In this document: one piece after another, positions 9,243 to 17,820 of the stretch
Layout: the number at the start of each line of letters is the position of its first letter
Numbering within the stretch: position 1 is the stretch's first letter
From: Rivularia sp. PCC 7116
GTDB lineage: Bacteria; Cyanobacteriota; Cyanobacteriia; Cyanobacteriales; Nostocaceae
Length of the DNA stretch: 64,000 nucleotides
Direction: 5' to 3'
Assembly (NCBI RefSeq): GCF_000316665.1
Contig: NC_019678.1
Span: 4,712,001-4,776,000, forward strand
Made by a program: the position numbers and the translations under genes
Notes under the pieces: generated by a model
Told to the model about the DNA's origin: nothing
Database searches by the model: none
The model's input: only the letters and a program-made list of their open reading frames with translations

Positions 9243-10070
9243 TTAATTCTTAATACCCGTCGTTGCGATACCGCGAATAAACTGCCGTTGACCGATAAGG
9301 AATAGTAACATTACGGGTACGGTGGCTATTGTGACTGCTGCCATTAGTAAAGGCCAATTATTAGTGAATTGTTCTTGAAATTCAGCTAAAGCTAGCTGTA
9401 CCGTTCTTAATTCCGGGCGGGTTGTAAATACTAAGGGTTTAAATAAATCGTTCCATTCGCCAATAAAGGTAAATAAAAATAATGTTACTAATGCAGGACG
9501 GGCAAGAGGCAACATTACTTGCCATAATATTTGCAGCCTCGAAGCTCCATCTATAGCTGCTGCTTCTTCCAACTCTATAGGAATACTTTTGAAATACTGC
9601 CTTAATAAGAAAATACCGAAACCGTTGGCAGCAGTGGGTAAAATCAGCGCCCAATAGGTATTTATCAAGTGTCCCCACTTTAGAACTAAAAACACTGGAA
9701 TTACCAGCAACTGAAAAGGTATTACTAACGTCGCTAAAACTATTAGCAGTAATAACTCGCGTCCTCTAAACTTTAATCTTGCTAATGCATAACCTGCCAA
9801 TGCCGAAGTTATAATTTGAAAAGAAGTTACTGTTAGTGCTACTAAGGTAGAGTTAGCAAACGCTAGTAAAAATTTACCTCGCCCCCATGCATCGCGGTAA
9901 TTAGATAAAGACCAGCCATTTTGCGGTAACACGCTTTGAGTTGTTTGTCCCTGGGAGAATGATGTTAGGAAAACCACAAGCAGCGGCAATAGGATAATAG
10001 CCGCCAATAGTATTAGCACTCCTAGGGTAAGAAGGTTACTGTCCTTTTTCGTTCGGCTTGGTTTGAACAT
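9243..10070 (-). CDS. Carbohydrate ABC transporter permease (MalG/UgpE family)
   Basis: A 275-residue inner-membrane protein with six predicted helices. It carries the EAA loop that docks on the ATPase subunit: EEAAAIDGASRLQILWQVMLP at about residues 185-205, with the conserved GAxxxxIxxxxxLP spacing. The WNDLFKPL segment after the loop is typical of sugar permeases of the MalG branch. It should form half of the membrane channel for sugar or polyol import. I chose ATG at 10068-10070; an in-frame TTG six codons upstream is possible. No binding protein, partner permease or ATPase lies in the window, so it is an orphan subunit here whose partners must be encoded elsewhere. Confidence 0.88.
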   Translation of the reverse strand: MFKPSRTKKDSNLLTLGVLILLAAIILLPLLVVFLTSFSQGQTTQSVLPQNGWSLSNYRDAWGRGKFLLAFANSTLVALTVTSFQIITSALAGYALARLKFRGRELLLLIVLATLVIPFQLLVIPVFLVLKWGHLINTYWALILPTAANGFGIFLLRQYFKSIPIELEEAAAIDGASRLQILWQVMLPLARPALVTLFLFTFIGEWNDLFKPLVFTTRPELRTVQLALAEFQEQFTNNWPLLMAAVTIATVPVMLLFLIGQRQFIRGIATTGIKN

Positions 10071-10400
10071 AAATAAAGCTTTATCCAAGCATTAGTTTTT
10101 CTGTTACTAGAGCAATCGCCCCCAGCAACAGCTAATCTATAACATAGTGGCTTGTTAAGTAAAATTAAACCACGTAAATTCTGTTGATGATGAAGGATGA
10201 CCAATGAAGTACAAAACTTAAAGTAGCCGATACCAGCAATTGAGAGGAAAGTAATTTATACCTTGGAATTCAGACCAGCAATAGGTTTGGTCGCTGTGGT
10301 AGATATTACATTCTTCTAAATTCATCGATACAGTTCAACTTCATTTGTGTTTCATCACAACGAATGCATTACATACTTTCATATCTGGAGGGAATCCAAG
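10071..10400. other. Divergent intergenic region between the ABC permease and ado genes
   Basis: About 330 bp with no supported gene. It should contain the promoters of both divergent genes. A strong ribosome-binding site, GGAGGGAA, at 10388-10395 decides the ado start at ATG 10401. No other recognisable element. Confidence 0.5.
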
Positions 10401-11096
10401 ATGCAGGAGCTTATATCCCCATCTGAACTTGATTATCGCAGCGAAACATATAAAAGTGCTTTCAGCCGCATTAATGCAATTGTGGTTGAAGGAGAGCAAG
10501 AAGCATACGAAAATTATTTATCACTGGGGCAATTGCTACCAGATAAGAAAGATGATTTAGTTCGTCTCTCTAAAATGGAGATGCGCCACAAGAAAGGTTT
10601 TCAAGCTTGTGCTAAAAATCTTGAGGTAACGGCGGATATGGAATTTGCTAAGGAGTTTTTTGCTCAACTGCATCAAAACTTCCAAGAAGCTGCCGCAGAA
10701 GGTAAAGTCGTTACCTGCTTATTAATTCAATCTTTGATTATCGAATGTTTTGCGATCGCTGCTTATCACATTTTTATTCCAGTAGCAGATGATTTTTCTC
10801 GCAAAATTACAGAAGGTGTTGTTAAAGACGAATATACTCACCTCAACTTTGGAGAAGTTTGGCTAAAAGAGCATTTTGAAGAATCTAAAGCCGAATTAGA
10901 AGAAGCAAACGCTCAAAACCTTCCTATCGTTTGGAAGATGCTCAATGAAGTAGAAACAGACGCTGAAGTAATGGCAATGCCTAAAGATGCTTTAGTAGAA
11001 GACTTTATGATTCAATACGGAGAAGCTTTAAGTAATATTGGCTTTACGACTCGCGATATCATGCGTCTTTCTGCATACGGTCTTAGAGCTGCTTAA
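10401..11096 (+). CDS. ado: Aldehyde-deformylating oxygenase (cyanobacterial alkane synthase)
   Basis: The 231-residue di-iron protein converts fatty aldehydes to alkanes plus formate, the last step of cyanobacterial hydrocarbon synthesis. It has the ferritin-like di-iron ligand set: Glu32, Glu60 and His63 (EMRH), Glu115, and Glu144 and His147 (DEYTH). The start is ATG 10401, with GGAGGG 5 nt upstream, giving the family length of 231-232 residues. An upstream in-frame ATG at 10347 would add 18 residues that the family lacks. The next gene, acyl-ACP reductase, supplies its aldehyde substrate, and the pair is conserved in this order in cyanobacteria. The protein is soluble and takes electrons from ferredoxin. 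Confidence 0.96.
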   Translation: MQELISPSELDYRSETYKSAFSRINAIVVEGEQEAYENYLSLGQLLPDKKDDLVRLSKMEMRHKKGFQACAKNLEVTADMEFAKEFFAQLHQNFQEAAAEGKVVTCLLIQSLIIECFAIAAYHIFIPVADDFSRKITEGVVKDEYTHLNFGEVWLKEHFEESKAELEEANAQNLPIVWKMLNEVETDAEVMAMPKDALVEDFMIQYGEALSNIGFTTRDIMRLSAYGLRAA

Positions 11097-11149
11097 ATTT
11101 TAGTAGCTTTCAAAGCCAAATGGCTAATTCGATCAATTAGCTATTGGAA

Positions 11150-11185
11150 TGCTCCTCGTACCGTTTGCGGTTTTTCAGAGGAGCA
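11150..11185. repeat. Inverted repeat between ado and aar
   Basis: TGCTCCTC (11150-11157) and GAGGAGCA (11178-11185) form a perfect 8-bp stem with a 20-nt loop, 53 bp after the ado stop. No T-run follows, so it may be a processing or attenuating hairpin rather than a full terminator. Confidence 0.55.
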
Positions 11186-11256
11186 GTTCTCGTGGTGTCT
11201 ATTTATATTCCACGCCTTCAATCCTTTAACACAGCATAAGCCGAAATTAATAGTTC

Positions 11257-12276
11257 ATGTTTGGTCTAATCGGACATCTTACAAGTTTAGAACACGCTCA
11301 AAGAGTAGCTTTGGAATTAGGTTACCCAGAATATGCCGACCAAGGCTTAGATTTCTGGTGTAGTGCCCCGCCTCAAATAGTCGATAATATTACGGTGACA
11401 AGTGTAACCGGACAAAAAATCGAGGGGCGGTATGTCGAATCTTGCTTTTTACCAGAAATGCTGGCAAACCGCCGCATGAAAGCTGCTACTCGTAAAATCC
11501 TGAATGCGATGGCTCATGCTCAAAAGAATGGTATAAATATTACAGCTTTAGGCGGTTTTTCCTCGATTATCTTTGAGAATTTTAAGTTAGAGCAATTCCC
11601 TCAAATCCGCAACATAAAATTGGAGTTTGAACGGTTTACTACGGGAAATACTCATACTGCTTACATTATTTGTCGGCAAGTAGAGCAAGCCTCAAAGAAA
11701 CTTGGCATAGAACTCGATAAAGCAACAGTTGCGGTATGTGGTGCTACAGGAGATATTGGTAGCGCCGTTTGTCGTTGGTTGGATGCAAAAACAAATGTCA
11801 AGGATTTACTATTAATTGCGCGTAATGCCGAGCGCCTTTCATCCTTGCAATCTGACCTAGGGCGTGGAAAAATAATGGGTTTAGAGGAAGCGTTACCTCT
11901 AGCAGATATTATTGTTTGGGTTGCCAGTATGCCCAAAGGTATGGAGATTGACTCGACGGTGTTGAAGAAACCTTGCTTGCTAATTGATGGTGGCTATCCT
12001 AAAAATTTAGGAACTAAAGTTCAGCATCCCGAGATACACGTACTCAACGGCGGCATTGTAGAACATTCTCTTGATATTGATTGGAAAATCATGAACATTG
12101 TCAATATGGATGTTCCAGCACGTCAACTCTTTGCTTGTTTTGCCGAATCAATGCTGCTTGAATTTGAAAAGTTATATACTAACTTTTCTTGGGGACGCAA
12201 TCAGATTACCGTAGAGAAAATGGAGCAAATTGGTAAAGTTTCCGTTAAACACGGATTTCGCCCGCTGCTGGTGTGA
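11257..12276 (+). CDS. aar: Long-chain acyl-ACP reductase
   Basis: The 339-residue enzyme reduces fatty acyl-ACP to fatty aldehyde with NADPH, feeding the deformylating oxygenase encoded just upstream. The length equals the well-studied Synechococcus enzyme. Key features are the Rossmann dinucleotide loop [11 protein letters not shown] at about residues 161-171 and the catalytic cysteine Cys294 in [11 protein letters not shown], the residue that forms the acyl-thioester intermediate in the family. The N-terminal third ([11 protein letters not shown]) is the substrate-binding part unique to this family. The ATG start gives the family N-terminus [10 protein letters not shown]. The gene follows ado after 160 bp that include a hairpin, and precedes accA. 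Confidence 0.96.
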   Translation: MFGLIGHLTSLEHAQRVALELGYPEYADQGLDFWCSAPPQIVDNITVTSVTGQKIEGRYVESCFLPEMLANRRMKAATRKILNAMAHAQKNGINITALGGFSSIIFENFKLEQFPQIRNIKLEFERFTTGNTHTAYIICRQVEQASKKLGIELDKATVAVCGATGDIGSAVCRWLDAKTNVKDLLLIARNAERLSSLQSDLGRGKIMGLEEALPLADIIVWVASMPKGMEIDSTVLKKPCLLIDGGYPKNLGTKVQHPEIHVLNGGIVEHSLDIDWKIMNIVNMDVPARQLFACFAESMLLEFEKLYTNFSWGRNQITVEKMEQIGKVSVKHGFRPLLV

Positions 12277-12792
12277 CAGTTAACAGTTAACAAAGGGGCT
12301 TAACAGAAAATAATCCTTAATCAAGGCAAGCGGGATTATTACTCGCTCAACAAAACAAAGGATATTTTTGCTAGTGGAGTTCTCTAGCAGTTAACAGTTA
12401 ACGGTTAGTAGTTATGAGTTAAGAGTGAGAAAGAGTGCAGAACTAAGGGTTTCCACCTCACTGGCTTTATCGGAAGTAATTTTCAAAGTGGGGAACCTGG
12501 AAGTATAGATTCTTCCCTTTGTTACGGCTTTACGGAGAAACCCAACTCTGCACCCGATCTCACCCCAATGCAGCGGCTTCCCACCTTCCGATTACCAGTT
12601 CGCGAGCGGTTGCGGTAAGCTTGTCCACCGTTCATTAACACAAGAGCGTCTGCGGTATTCTCACTCATGCTTTACAAGCGTCAGGGTGCGGCTCAGATTT
12701 TCCCCGCAGAGTGGGAAATTATTGACTCGTGTTTCTTAACTCGTAACTCATAAACTGCTGTTTTAAGTAACTCACAACTCATTATTCAAACA
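12277..12792. other. Spacer between aar and accA with repeats and a G+C-richer stretch
   Basis: No open frame of note. AGTTAACAGTTAAC heptamer-type repeats occur at about 12279-12292 and 12390-12403. From about 12530 to 12715 the sequence is noticeably richer in G+C than other spacers here, with imperfect complementary segments. That could be a structured repeat or an untranslated RNA, but I cannot assign it. Confidence 0.5.
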
Positions 12793-13773
12793 ATGGCTAC
12801 ACAAGAGCGTAAACCGCTACTTTTAGACTTTGAAAAGCCTCTAGCAGAATTAGCAAATCGAATTGAGCAGATTCGTAAACTTGCGGAAGAAAATGGTGTT
12901 GATGTAACGTCACAGATACATCAATTAGAAGCACGTGCTACGCAGTTACGTGAAGAAATTTTCAGCAGTCTTTCGCCTACACAGCGCCTACAAGTTGCTC
13001 GTCACCCGCGCCGCCCTAGTACTCTAGACTACGTCCAAGCAATTACTGATGAATGGATAGAATTACACGGAGATAGATGTGGTTCGGACGATCCAGCTTT
13101 AGTGGGTGGATTAGCTCGCTTGGGAAATCAACCTGTAGTAATTTTAGGTCATCAGAAAGGACGGGATACAAAAGATAATATCGCCCGTAACTTTGGTATG
13201 GCTTCTCCTGGGGGATATCGTAAAGCTTTACGATTGATGGAACATGCCAATAAATTTGGAATGCCTATCATCACTTTTATTGATACTCCCGGCGCTTTAC
13301 CTACCGTGATCGCCGAACAACAAGGGCAAGGTGAAGCGATTGCTTACAACTTACGACAAATGTTTTCTTATGATGTACCAATTATCTGCACCGTAATCGG
13401 TGAAGGTGGTTCCGGTGGAGCGCTCGGGATTGGAATCGGCGATCGCGTCATGATGTTTGAACATGCCGTATACACCGTTGCAACACCTGAAGCCTGTGCG
13501 GCAATTTTGTGGAAAGACGCAGCTAAAGCTCCTCAAGCAACATCAGCTTTAAAAATTATTTCTCACGACTTGAAAAATTTAGGCATTATCGATCAAATAT
13601 TAACAGAACCAATCGGTGGCGCTCATTCCAACCCCTTGCAAGCCGCGAAAACACTCAAAGGAGCGCTACAAGAAAATTTAGAAGTACTCAACAATTTAAC
13701 ATCTCAAGAAAGAAAAGAACTACGCTATCAAAGATTTCGTAAAATGGGAGTTTTCACCGAAGCCGCCCATTGA
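12793..13773 (+). CDS. accA: Acetyl-CoA carboxylase carboxyltransferase subunit alpha
   Basis: The 326-residue AccA subunit pairs with AccD to transfer carboxyl from biotin-BCCP to acetyl-CoA, giving malonyl-CoA for fatty-acid synthesis. The N-terminal coiled coil (about 1-60) holds [18 protein letters not shown]. The crotonase-type core contains the oxyanion-hole glycines in [16 protein letters not shown] and the [14 protein letters not shown] block. Length matches the bacterial and plastid family. The C-terminus ends [10 protein letters not shown]. The gene follows aar in the conserved cyanobacterial alkane/fatty-acid gene order, so precursor supply and aldehyde formation are encoded side by side. 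The 516-bp spacer makes an internal promoter likely. Confidence 0.96.
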   Translation: MATQERKPLLLDFEKPLAELANRIEQIRKLAEENGVDVTSQIHQLEARATQLREEIFSSLSPTQRLQVARHPRRPSTLDYVQAITDEWIELHGDRCGSDDPALVGGLARLGNQPVVILGHQKGRDTKDNIARNFGMASPGGYRKALRLMEHANKFGMPIITFIDTPGALPTVIAEQQGQGEAIAYNLRQMFSYDVPIICTVIGEGGSGGALGIGIGDRVMMFEHAVYTVATPEACAAILWKDAAKAPQATSALKIISHDLKNLGIIDQILTEPIGGAHSNPLQAAKTLKGALQENLEVLNNLTSQERKELRYQRFRKMGVFTEAAH

Positions 13774-14386
13774 TAACTTCGATATGACCAACAATTTCCG
13801 CAAAAAAAATGGGGCACCCCGTGGCAGGCTTTATACATGCCCCCTTCGTTTTTAAACATAGAGGCTCGCCCGTTTTGGATCGGAAACCCAGAACGGGAAG
13901 CCTGCCCCATTTTTTTAAGGTTTCATCTCGTGACTATTATCGACTGCGACAATGTTATAATTGCCTATGGCACTTAATAGTTCTTAACAATTATTTATGC
14001 CATAGGTATTCGTAGTTGGTGGTTGATTATTGGTTATACACAACAGCGCTTTAAAAGTAAATCAAGTACAAAACCTCTTAAAACTTATGGTGCAGGCATT
14101 CCTGCCCGTGTGGGCATACCTCACCCATCTGAAATATGCGGTAAATGCATCTAAGCCTTTTGTGGTTGGTTAACCAATATTTACCATTGAACTTTGATAA
14201 TAATTACTAGGTCTTATTTTCCGTTTAAGACAAAAGATTGTCACGAACAGTTTTATTAAAAGATTCTTTTGCAAAGAAAGCATAGTATATCAGTTGTACG
14301 AGAATTTTTCTGTGTTTTCTGATTTGTATTGAATTCTTAGGATGTTTTAGTCTGAATTCACTCGAACTATATTTTGAAAAAACGGT
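13774..14386. other. Spacer between accA and the short-chain dehydrogenase gene
   Basis: 613 bp without a supported gene. It holds the long palindromic element at 13803-13916 and a weaker inverted repeat, GCCTATGGCA (about 13962) against TGCCATAGG (about 13998). The remainder is A+T-rich and presumably contains the promoter for the next gene. Confidence 0.55.
13803..13916. repeat. Long palindromic element with poly-A/poly-T ends, possible two-way terminator
   Basis: The left arm A7-TGGGGCA plus CAGGCTT is the inverse of the right arm AAGCCTGCCCCAT7 (13898-13916), interrupted by 8 extra bases on the left. Inside sits a second hairpin, CCCGTTTTGG against CCCAGAACGGG (13869-13897). The T-run on each strand would allow termination in both directions. 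It looks like a palindromic mobile repeat placed 30 bp after accA. Confidence 0.65.
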
Positions 14387-15109
14387 ATGAGCGAACTAAA
14401 AAAACGCGCTTTGATTACAGGCGCGAGCAGCGGTATTGGTAAACAAACAGCTTTGGCATTCGCATCTTCAGGTATAGACGTTGCGCTACTTGGTCGTTCG
14501 GAACAAAAGTTAGCAGCAGTAGAAAATGCCGTCAAAAAACACGGTGTAAATGCTAAAACTTATGTTGTGGATTTGGCAAATGTATCTCAAGTCCAAGAAA
14601 ATATGCGTCAAATAGTCCTTGACTTTGGTAACATAGATATTCTTGTGAACAATGCTGGTATGGGTTATACCGCCACATTGAGTCAAACACCTTTATCCGA
14701 CTGGCAGCAAGTAATCGATTTGAATCTTACAAGTGTATTTGAATGCATTAAGGGAATTTTACCCTCAATGCGCGAGCAAAACAGAGGCACAATAATTAAT
14801 GTAGCTTCCATTGCTGGTAAGCAAGCATTTGCGAATTGGGGAGCTTACAGCGTTAGCAAAGCGGGCGTAATTGCTCTTTCTCAAGCACTTGCTCAAGAAG
14901 AACGCAACAACGGGATTCGCGTTACTGCGATTTGTCCAGGTGCAGTAAATACAGAAATTTGGGATACAAAAACTGTAAACGCCGACTTTGACCGCTCAAA
15001 TATGCTTACACCAGAGATTGTTGCCCAGTCGATTCTTCACACTGTGTTGTTGCCAAAACAAGCAGTTGTGGATGAATTAACTTTAATGCCTAGCGCAGGA
15101 GTTTTATAA
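14387..15109 (+). CDS. Short-chain dehydrogenase/reductase (classical SDR, FabG-like)
   Basis: The 240-residue protein has every classical SDR hallmark: the cofactor loop GASSGIGKQ near residue 12, NNAG near residue 89, a catalytic serine (NVASIAG), the Tyr-x3-Lys pair in WGAYSVSKAG at about residues 152-161, and PG after the sixth strand. An Arg in the segment LLGRSEQKL after strand 2 favours NADPH. It is a soluble, probably tetrameric oxidoreductase with unknown substrate. Its place between accA and folE is conserved in several cyanobacteria, as I recall, and it has been discussed as part of the alkane gene neighbourhood, but a role there is unproven. Confidence 0.9.
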   Translation: MSELKKRALITGASSGIGKQTALAFASSGIDVALLGRSEQKLAAVENAVKKHGVNAKTYVVDLANVSQVQENMRQIVLDFGNIDILVNNAGMGYTATLSQTPLSDWQQVIDLNLTSVFECIKGILPSMREQNRGTIINVASIAGKQAFANWGAYSVSKAGVIALSQALAQEERNNGIRVTAICPGAVNTEIWDTKTVNADFDRSNMLTPEIVAQSILHTVLLPKQAVVDELTLMPSAGVL

Positions 15110-15504
15110 ATTATCGGTTCTCAAATACCTTGTTTATCAGTCATCAGCAAGCTGTCACTTAAATAATTTGTAGTTGCAACTTTACACTCAGTATTTTCCA
15201 AAAGCTGATTTTTGTAATTATTTGGCTGCCAATTTTCTTATCCGTATTGAGAAAGTGGTGAAAAAGATAATTACGATAAAATCTACATTCTGAGCTAATT
15301 AATTCTGGAATTTATTGCGAATTAAAGTATTGCTGCGTCCTTATTTAACCTAATGTTCAACTGCTGCTTCGGTATTCTCGAAGATTAATTCAGGACATAA
15401 GAGACATTTAAAAATTACAAATTATTTGGTCACTGTCAACTGCTAACTGTTAAATTTTTTCATTTATCACTCAGAAAGCACCTAATTAAATTCAGACTGA
15501 CATC
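15110..15504. other. Spacer upstream of folE
   Basis: 395 bp of A+T-rich sequence with no reading frame, tRNA or strong hairpin that I can support. It should hold the folE promoter. Confidence 0.45.
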
Positions 15505-16212
15505 ATGACTATTGCTAGTTCCAACGGTTCCAATTATTCTCAATCTCCTCTGATTCCAAACTTAGAAGATGCTGTAAATCCCAGACCAGACCGAAATACT
15601 AAAGGTGGTTCCCAACCTAGTTTATATCCTCCCTCAGAGGAACAGATGGAGCAGATGAAGGATGCCGTAAGAACGATGCTTTTAGGAGTTGGAGAAGATC
15701 CAGAAAGAGAAGGATTACTCAAAACACCAAAGCGCGTAGCAGAAGCAATGCGGTTTCTTACGAGTGGCTACAGTCAATCTTTAGACGACTTAGTGAATGG
15801 TGCCATATTCGACGAAGGACACAACGAAATGGTGTTAGTCCGCGATATCAACTTCTTTAGTTTGTGCGAACATCATATGTTGCCATTCATGGGTAAAGCC
15901 CACGTTGCTTATATCCCCAATCAGAAAGTTGTTGGACTAAGCAAACTGGCTCGAATTGTAGAAATGTACTCTCGTCGCTTGCAAGTTCAAGAAAGGTTAA
16001 ATCGACAAATTGCTGAAGCAATCCAAGAAATTCTCGACCCACAAGGTGTTGCAGTTGTCATGGAAGCTACACATATGTGCATGGCAATGCGGGGAGTGCA
16101 AAAACCAGGATCTTGGACTGTAACTAGTGCTATGTTAGGAGTTTTCGAGCAAGAACAGAAAACCCGCGAAGAATTTTTTAGTTTAATTCGTCACCAACCA
16201 GCCTTCTTTTAA
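15505..16212 (+). CDS. folE: GTP cyclohydrolase I
   Basis: The 235-residue enzyme converts GTP to 7,8-dihydroneopterin triphosphate, the first step of tetrahydrofolate and pterin synthesis. The catalytic part starts near residue 50. Zinc ligands are visible in [10 protein letters not shown] (Cys and His) and THMCMAMRG (second Cys). [22 protein letters not shown] is the conserved allosteric/GTP-binding block, so this is the type IA enzyme rather than the zinc-independent type IB. The first 45 residues are a Ser/Asn/Pro-rich extension common in cyanobacterial FolE. The ATG at 15505 is followed by that extension; a later start near Met48 would still leave the whole domain. Confidence 0.96.
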   Translation: MTIASSNGSNYSQSPLIPNLEDAVNPRPDRNTKGGSQPSLYPPSEEQMEQMKDAVRTMLLGVGEDPEREGLLKTPKRVAEAMRFLTSGYSQSLDDLVNGAIFDEGHNEMVLVRDINFFSLCEHHMLPFMGKAHVAYIPNQKVVGLSKLARIVEMYSRRLQVQERLNRQIAEAIQEILDPQGVAVVMEATHMCMAMRGVQKPGSWTVTSAMLGVFEQEQKTREEFFSLIRHQPAFF

Positions 16213-16225
16213 TAATTAATAATTG

Positions 16226-16299
16226 TGAATTGGGCATTGGGCATTGGGAATTGGGCATGGGGCATTGGGCATAGGGGATTGGGCATAGGGGATTGGGAA
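16226..16299. repeat. Heptamer-type tandem repeat (GGGCATT/GGGAATT variants)
   Basis: About ten degenerate 7-mers of the GGGCATT, GGGAATT and GGGGATT types follow the folE stop. A CCCCCTCTCTCC pyrimidine tract then runs to about 16365 and into the 3' end of trpF. Confidence 0.8.
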
Positions 16300-16349
16300 T
16301 AATTATTTATTCTTCCCCCTCCCTCTCTCCCTCTTTCCCCCTCCCCCCT

Positions 16350-16985
16350 CTACCCCCTCTCTTTCCCGAGTTTCTCAAACAACTCACCAACTTTACCTAA
16401 ATCCTTATCTCCAGGAGCTATTTCAACTCCACTTGATAAATCAATGCCATTGGGACTTACTTTATTTAAAGCTTCTAAAATATTTTGCGGTGTCAACCCA
16501 CCGGCTAAAAACCAGGGGCAATCGGGATGAAATTTTTGCAAGGTATCCCAATTCAATGTTTTTCCGGTACCTCCTAATTGCTGGGGATGGTAGGCATCTA
16601 ATAATAAGGTGTCTACATGTTTTGTATAGGTTTTTGCTTTATCAAAATCATCAGCATCCCTGATTCTTAGGGCTTTGATAATTTCTACGTTTGATAAAAG
16701 CTCCCGTAGCTGCTGACAAAATTCAAGTGATTCGTCTCCGTGGAGTTGTACCCCGGTTAATCCTGTTTCCGCAACAGTTTGAGCAATTTCTTCTTTGCTG
16801 GAGTTTGCGAAAACGCCGATTTTATCGATTTGTTGCGGCAACTGTTCGATTACCGCTTTAATTTGCTCCGGGGCGACGTACCTTGGCGACGAGGGTACGC
16901 AAATAAATCCTAATGCTGTCGCACCAAGAGAAGCAATGGTTTTACCCTGCTGTGGTTGAGTGATTCCGCAGATTTTTACTCGCAT
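16350..16985 (-). CDS. trpF: Phosphoribosylanthranilate isomerase
   Basis: The 211-residue TIM-barrel enzyme converts phosphoribosylanthranilate to CdRP, the third step of tryptophan synthesis. The general base is Cys7 in VKICGIT. The general acid is the aspartate in LLLDAYHP (about 130), and the phosphate-binding loops are GGTGKT and LAGGLTPQN. Length is normal for a monofunctional enzyme. The last five residues (GKERG) and the stop lie inside a purine-rich GAGAGGGGG tract, so the C-terminus seems to have been reset by an intergenic repeat. It diverges from psaK over 132 bp. No other trp gene is in the window, which fits the dispersed trp genes of cyanobacteria. Confidence 0.96.
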   Translation of the reverse strand: MRVKICGITQPQQGKTIASLGATALGFICVPSSPRYVAPEQIKAVIEQLPQQIDKIGVFANSSKEEIAQTVAETGLTGVQLHGDESLEFCQQLRELLSNVEIIKALRIRDADDFDKAKTYTKHVDTLLLDAYHPQQLGGTGKTLNWDTLQKFHPDCPWFLAGGLTPQNILEALNKVSPNGIDLSSGVEIAPGDKDLGKVGELFEKLGKERG

Positions 16986-17117
16986 AACATTATGAATATT
17001 TGTAGCGAAACTTGAAAAAATTGTAAATTATTAAGACATATTGAGGATATCTTCTCATCAATTTTTATAATTTTGATGGCTTAGACATTTTGTCTCTTCA
17101 TTCAGGAGAATAAAGTT

Positions 17118-17378
17118 TTGATTTCATCAATATTATTTGCAGTTCAACCAACAGTTCCCCCTACACCTAGTTGGAATCCTACTGTAGGAATAATTATTAG
17201 CGTTTGCTCTCTAATAATGGTTTTGTTGGCTCCCAAGGTTATTCGCTATCCTCAAGTAGGGCCTAAATTTCCCGGACCTATACCTTTGAGCGTACCAGCA
17301 TTTGTTGGCGCTATGTGTTTGGGACACGCTATCGGTATCGGTATTGTTTTGGGATTGACTAACATCGGTCAATTGTAA
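17118..17378 (+). CDS. psaK: Photosystem I reaction centre subunit PsaK
   Basis: An 86-residue membrane protein with two predicted helices: about 20-40 (TVGIIISVCSLIMVLLA) and about 60-83 (FVGAMCLGHAIGIGIVLGL). The FGH/LGHxxGxGxVLGLxNxG C-terminal signature is diagnostic of PsaK, which sits at the edge of the photosystem I core and helps dock antenna proteins. The start appears to be TTG at 17118, nine bases after CAGGAG; no upstream ATG is available and the next in-frame Met (residue 33) would remove helix 1. The short luminal N-terminus (SSILFAVQPTVPP) fits the cleavable presequence seen in PsaK. Several PsaK paralogs exist in such genomes and I cannot say which this is. Confidence 0.93.
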   Translation: MISSILFAVQPTVPPTPSWNPTVGIIISVCSLIMVLLAPKVIRYPQVGPKFPGPIPLSVPAFVGAMCLGHAIGIGIVLGLTNIGQL

Positions 17379-17820
17379 TAAGTAATTTTACTTGTGTTAA
17401 ACGGTGTTTATAAAATAAATAAGATAGTAGGAAGATTTATAGCAGTATAGATTTGTTTTGAGGCAATTTGCTTCTCCTACAATAATTTTCTTGGTTATTT
17501 ATAAACACGCTCTTAGGGATGGGGAGAATCTGAAAGTAGTGAGTAATTAAAAACAAGTTACCAGTAATGAGTTAGAAATAGCTACTTACTACTCGCTACT
17601 CACTCACAAGTCCTAATTCCTCATTCCTAAATCCTGCAACCGAACCGATTCGGGTATAGTTAACCGAATAATTCAACCAATTTTGTATAAGATTAATTGT
17701 TTATCATAAAAGCTAGAGTGGTTCAAAAGCAATGTTTTATTATTTGTATTTTGAGATAAAAGATTAAGTTTTATTGCATTTTGAACTAAAGCGAGAAAAT
17801 AGGGTTTTAGGAAAAATTTT
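17379..17820. other. Spacer between psaK and the site-2 protease gene
   Basis: 442 bp with no supported gene. It contains an inverted pair, GTGTTTATAAA (about 17405) and TTTATAAACAC (about 17499), plus ACTTACTACTCGCTACTCACTC-like short repeats near 17580. The A+T-rich end should hold the promoter of the next gene. Confidence 0.45.
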
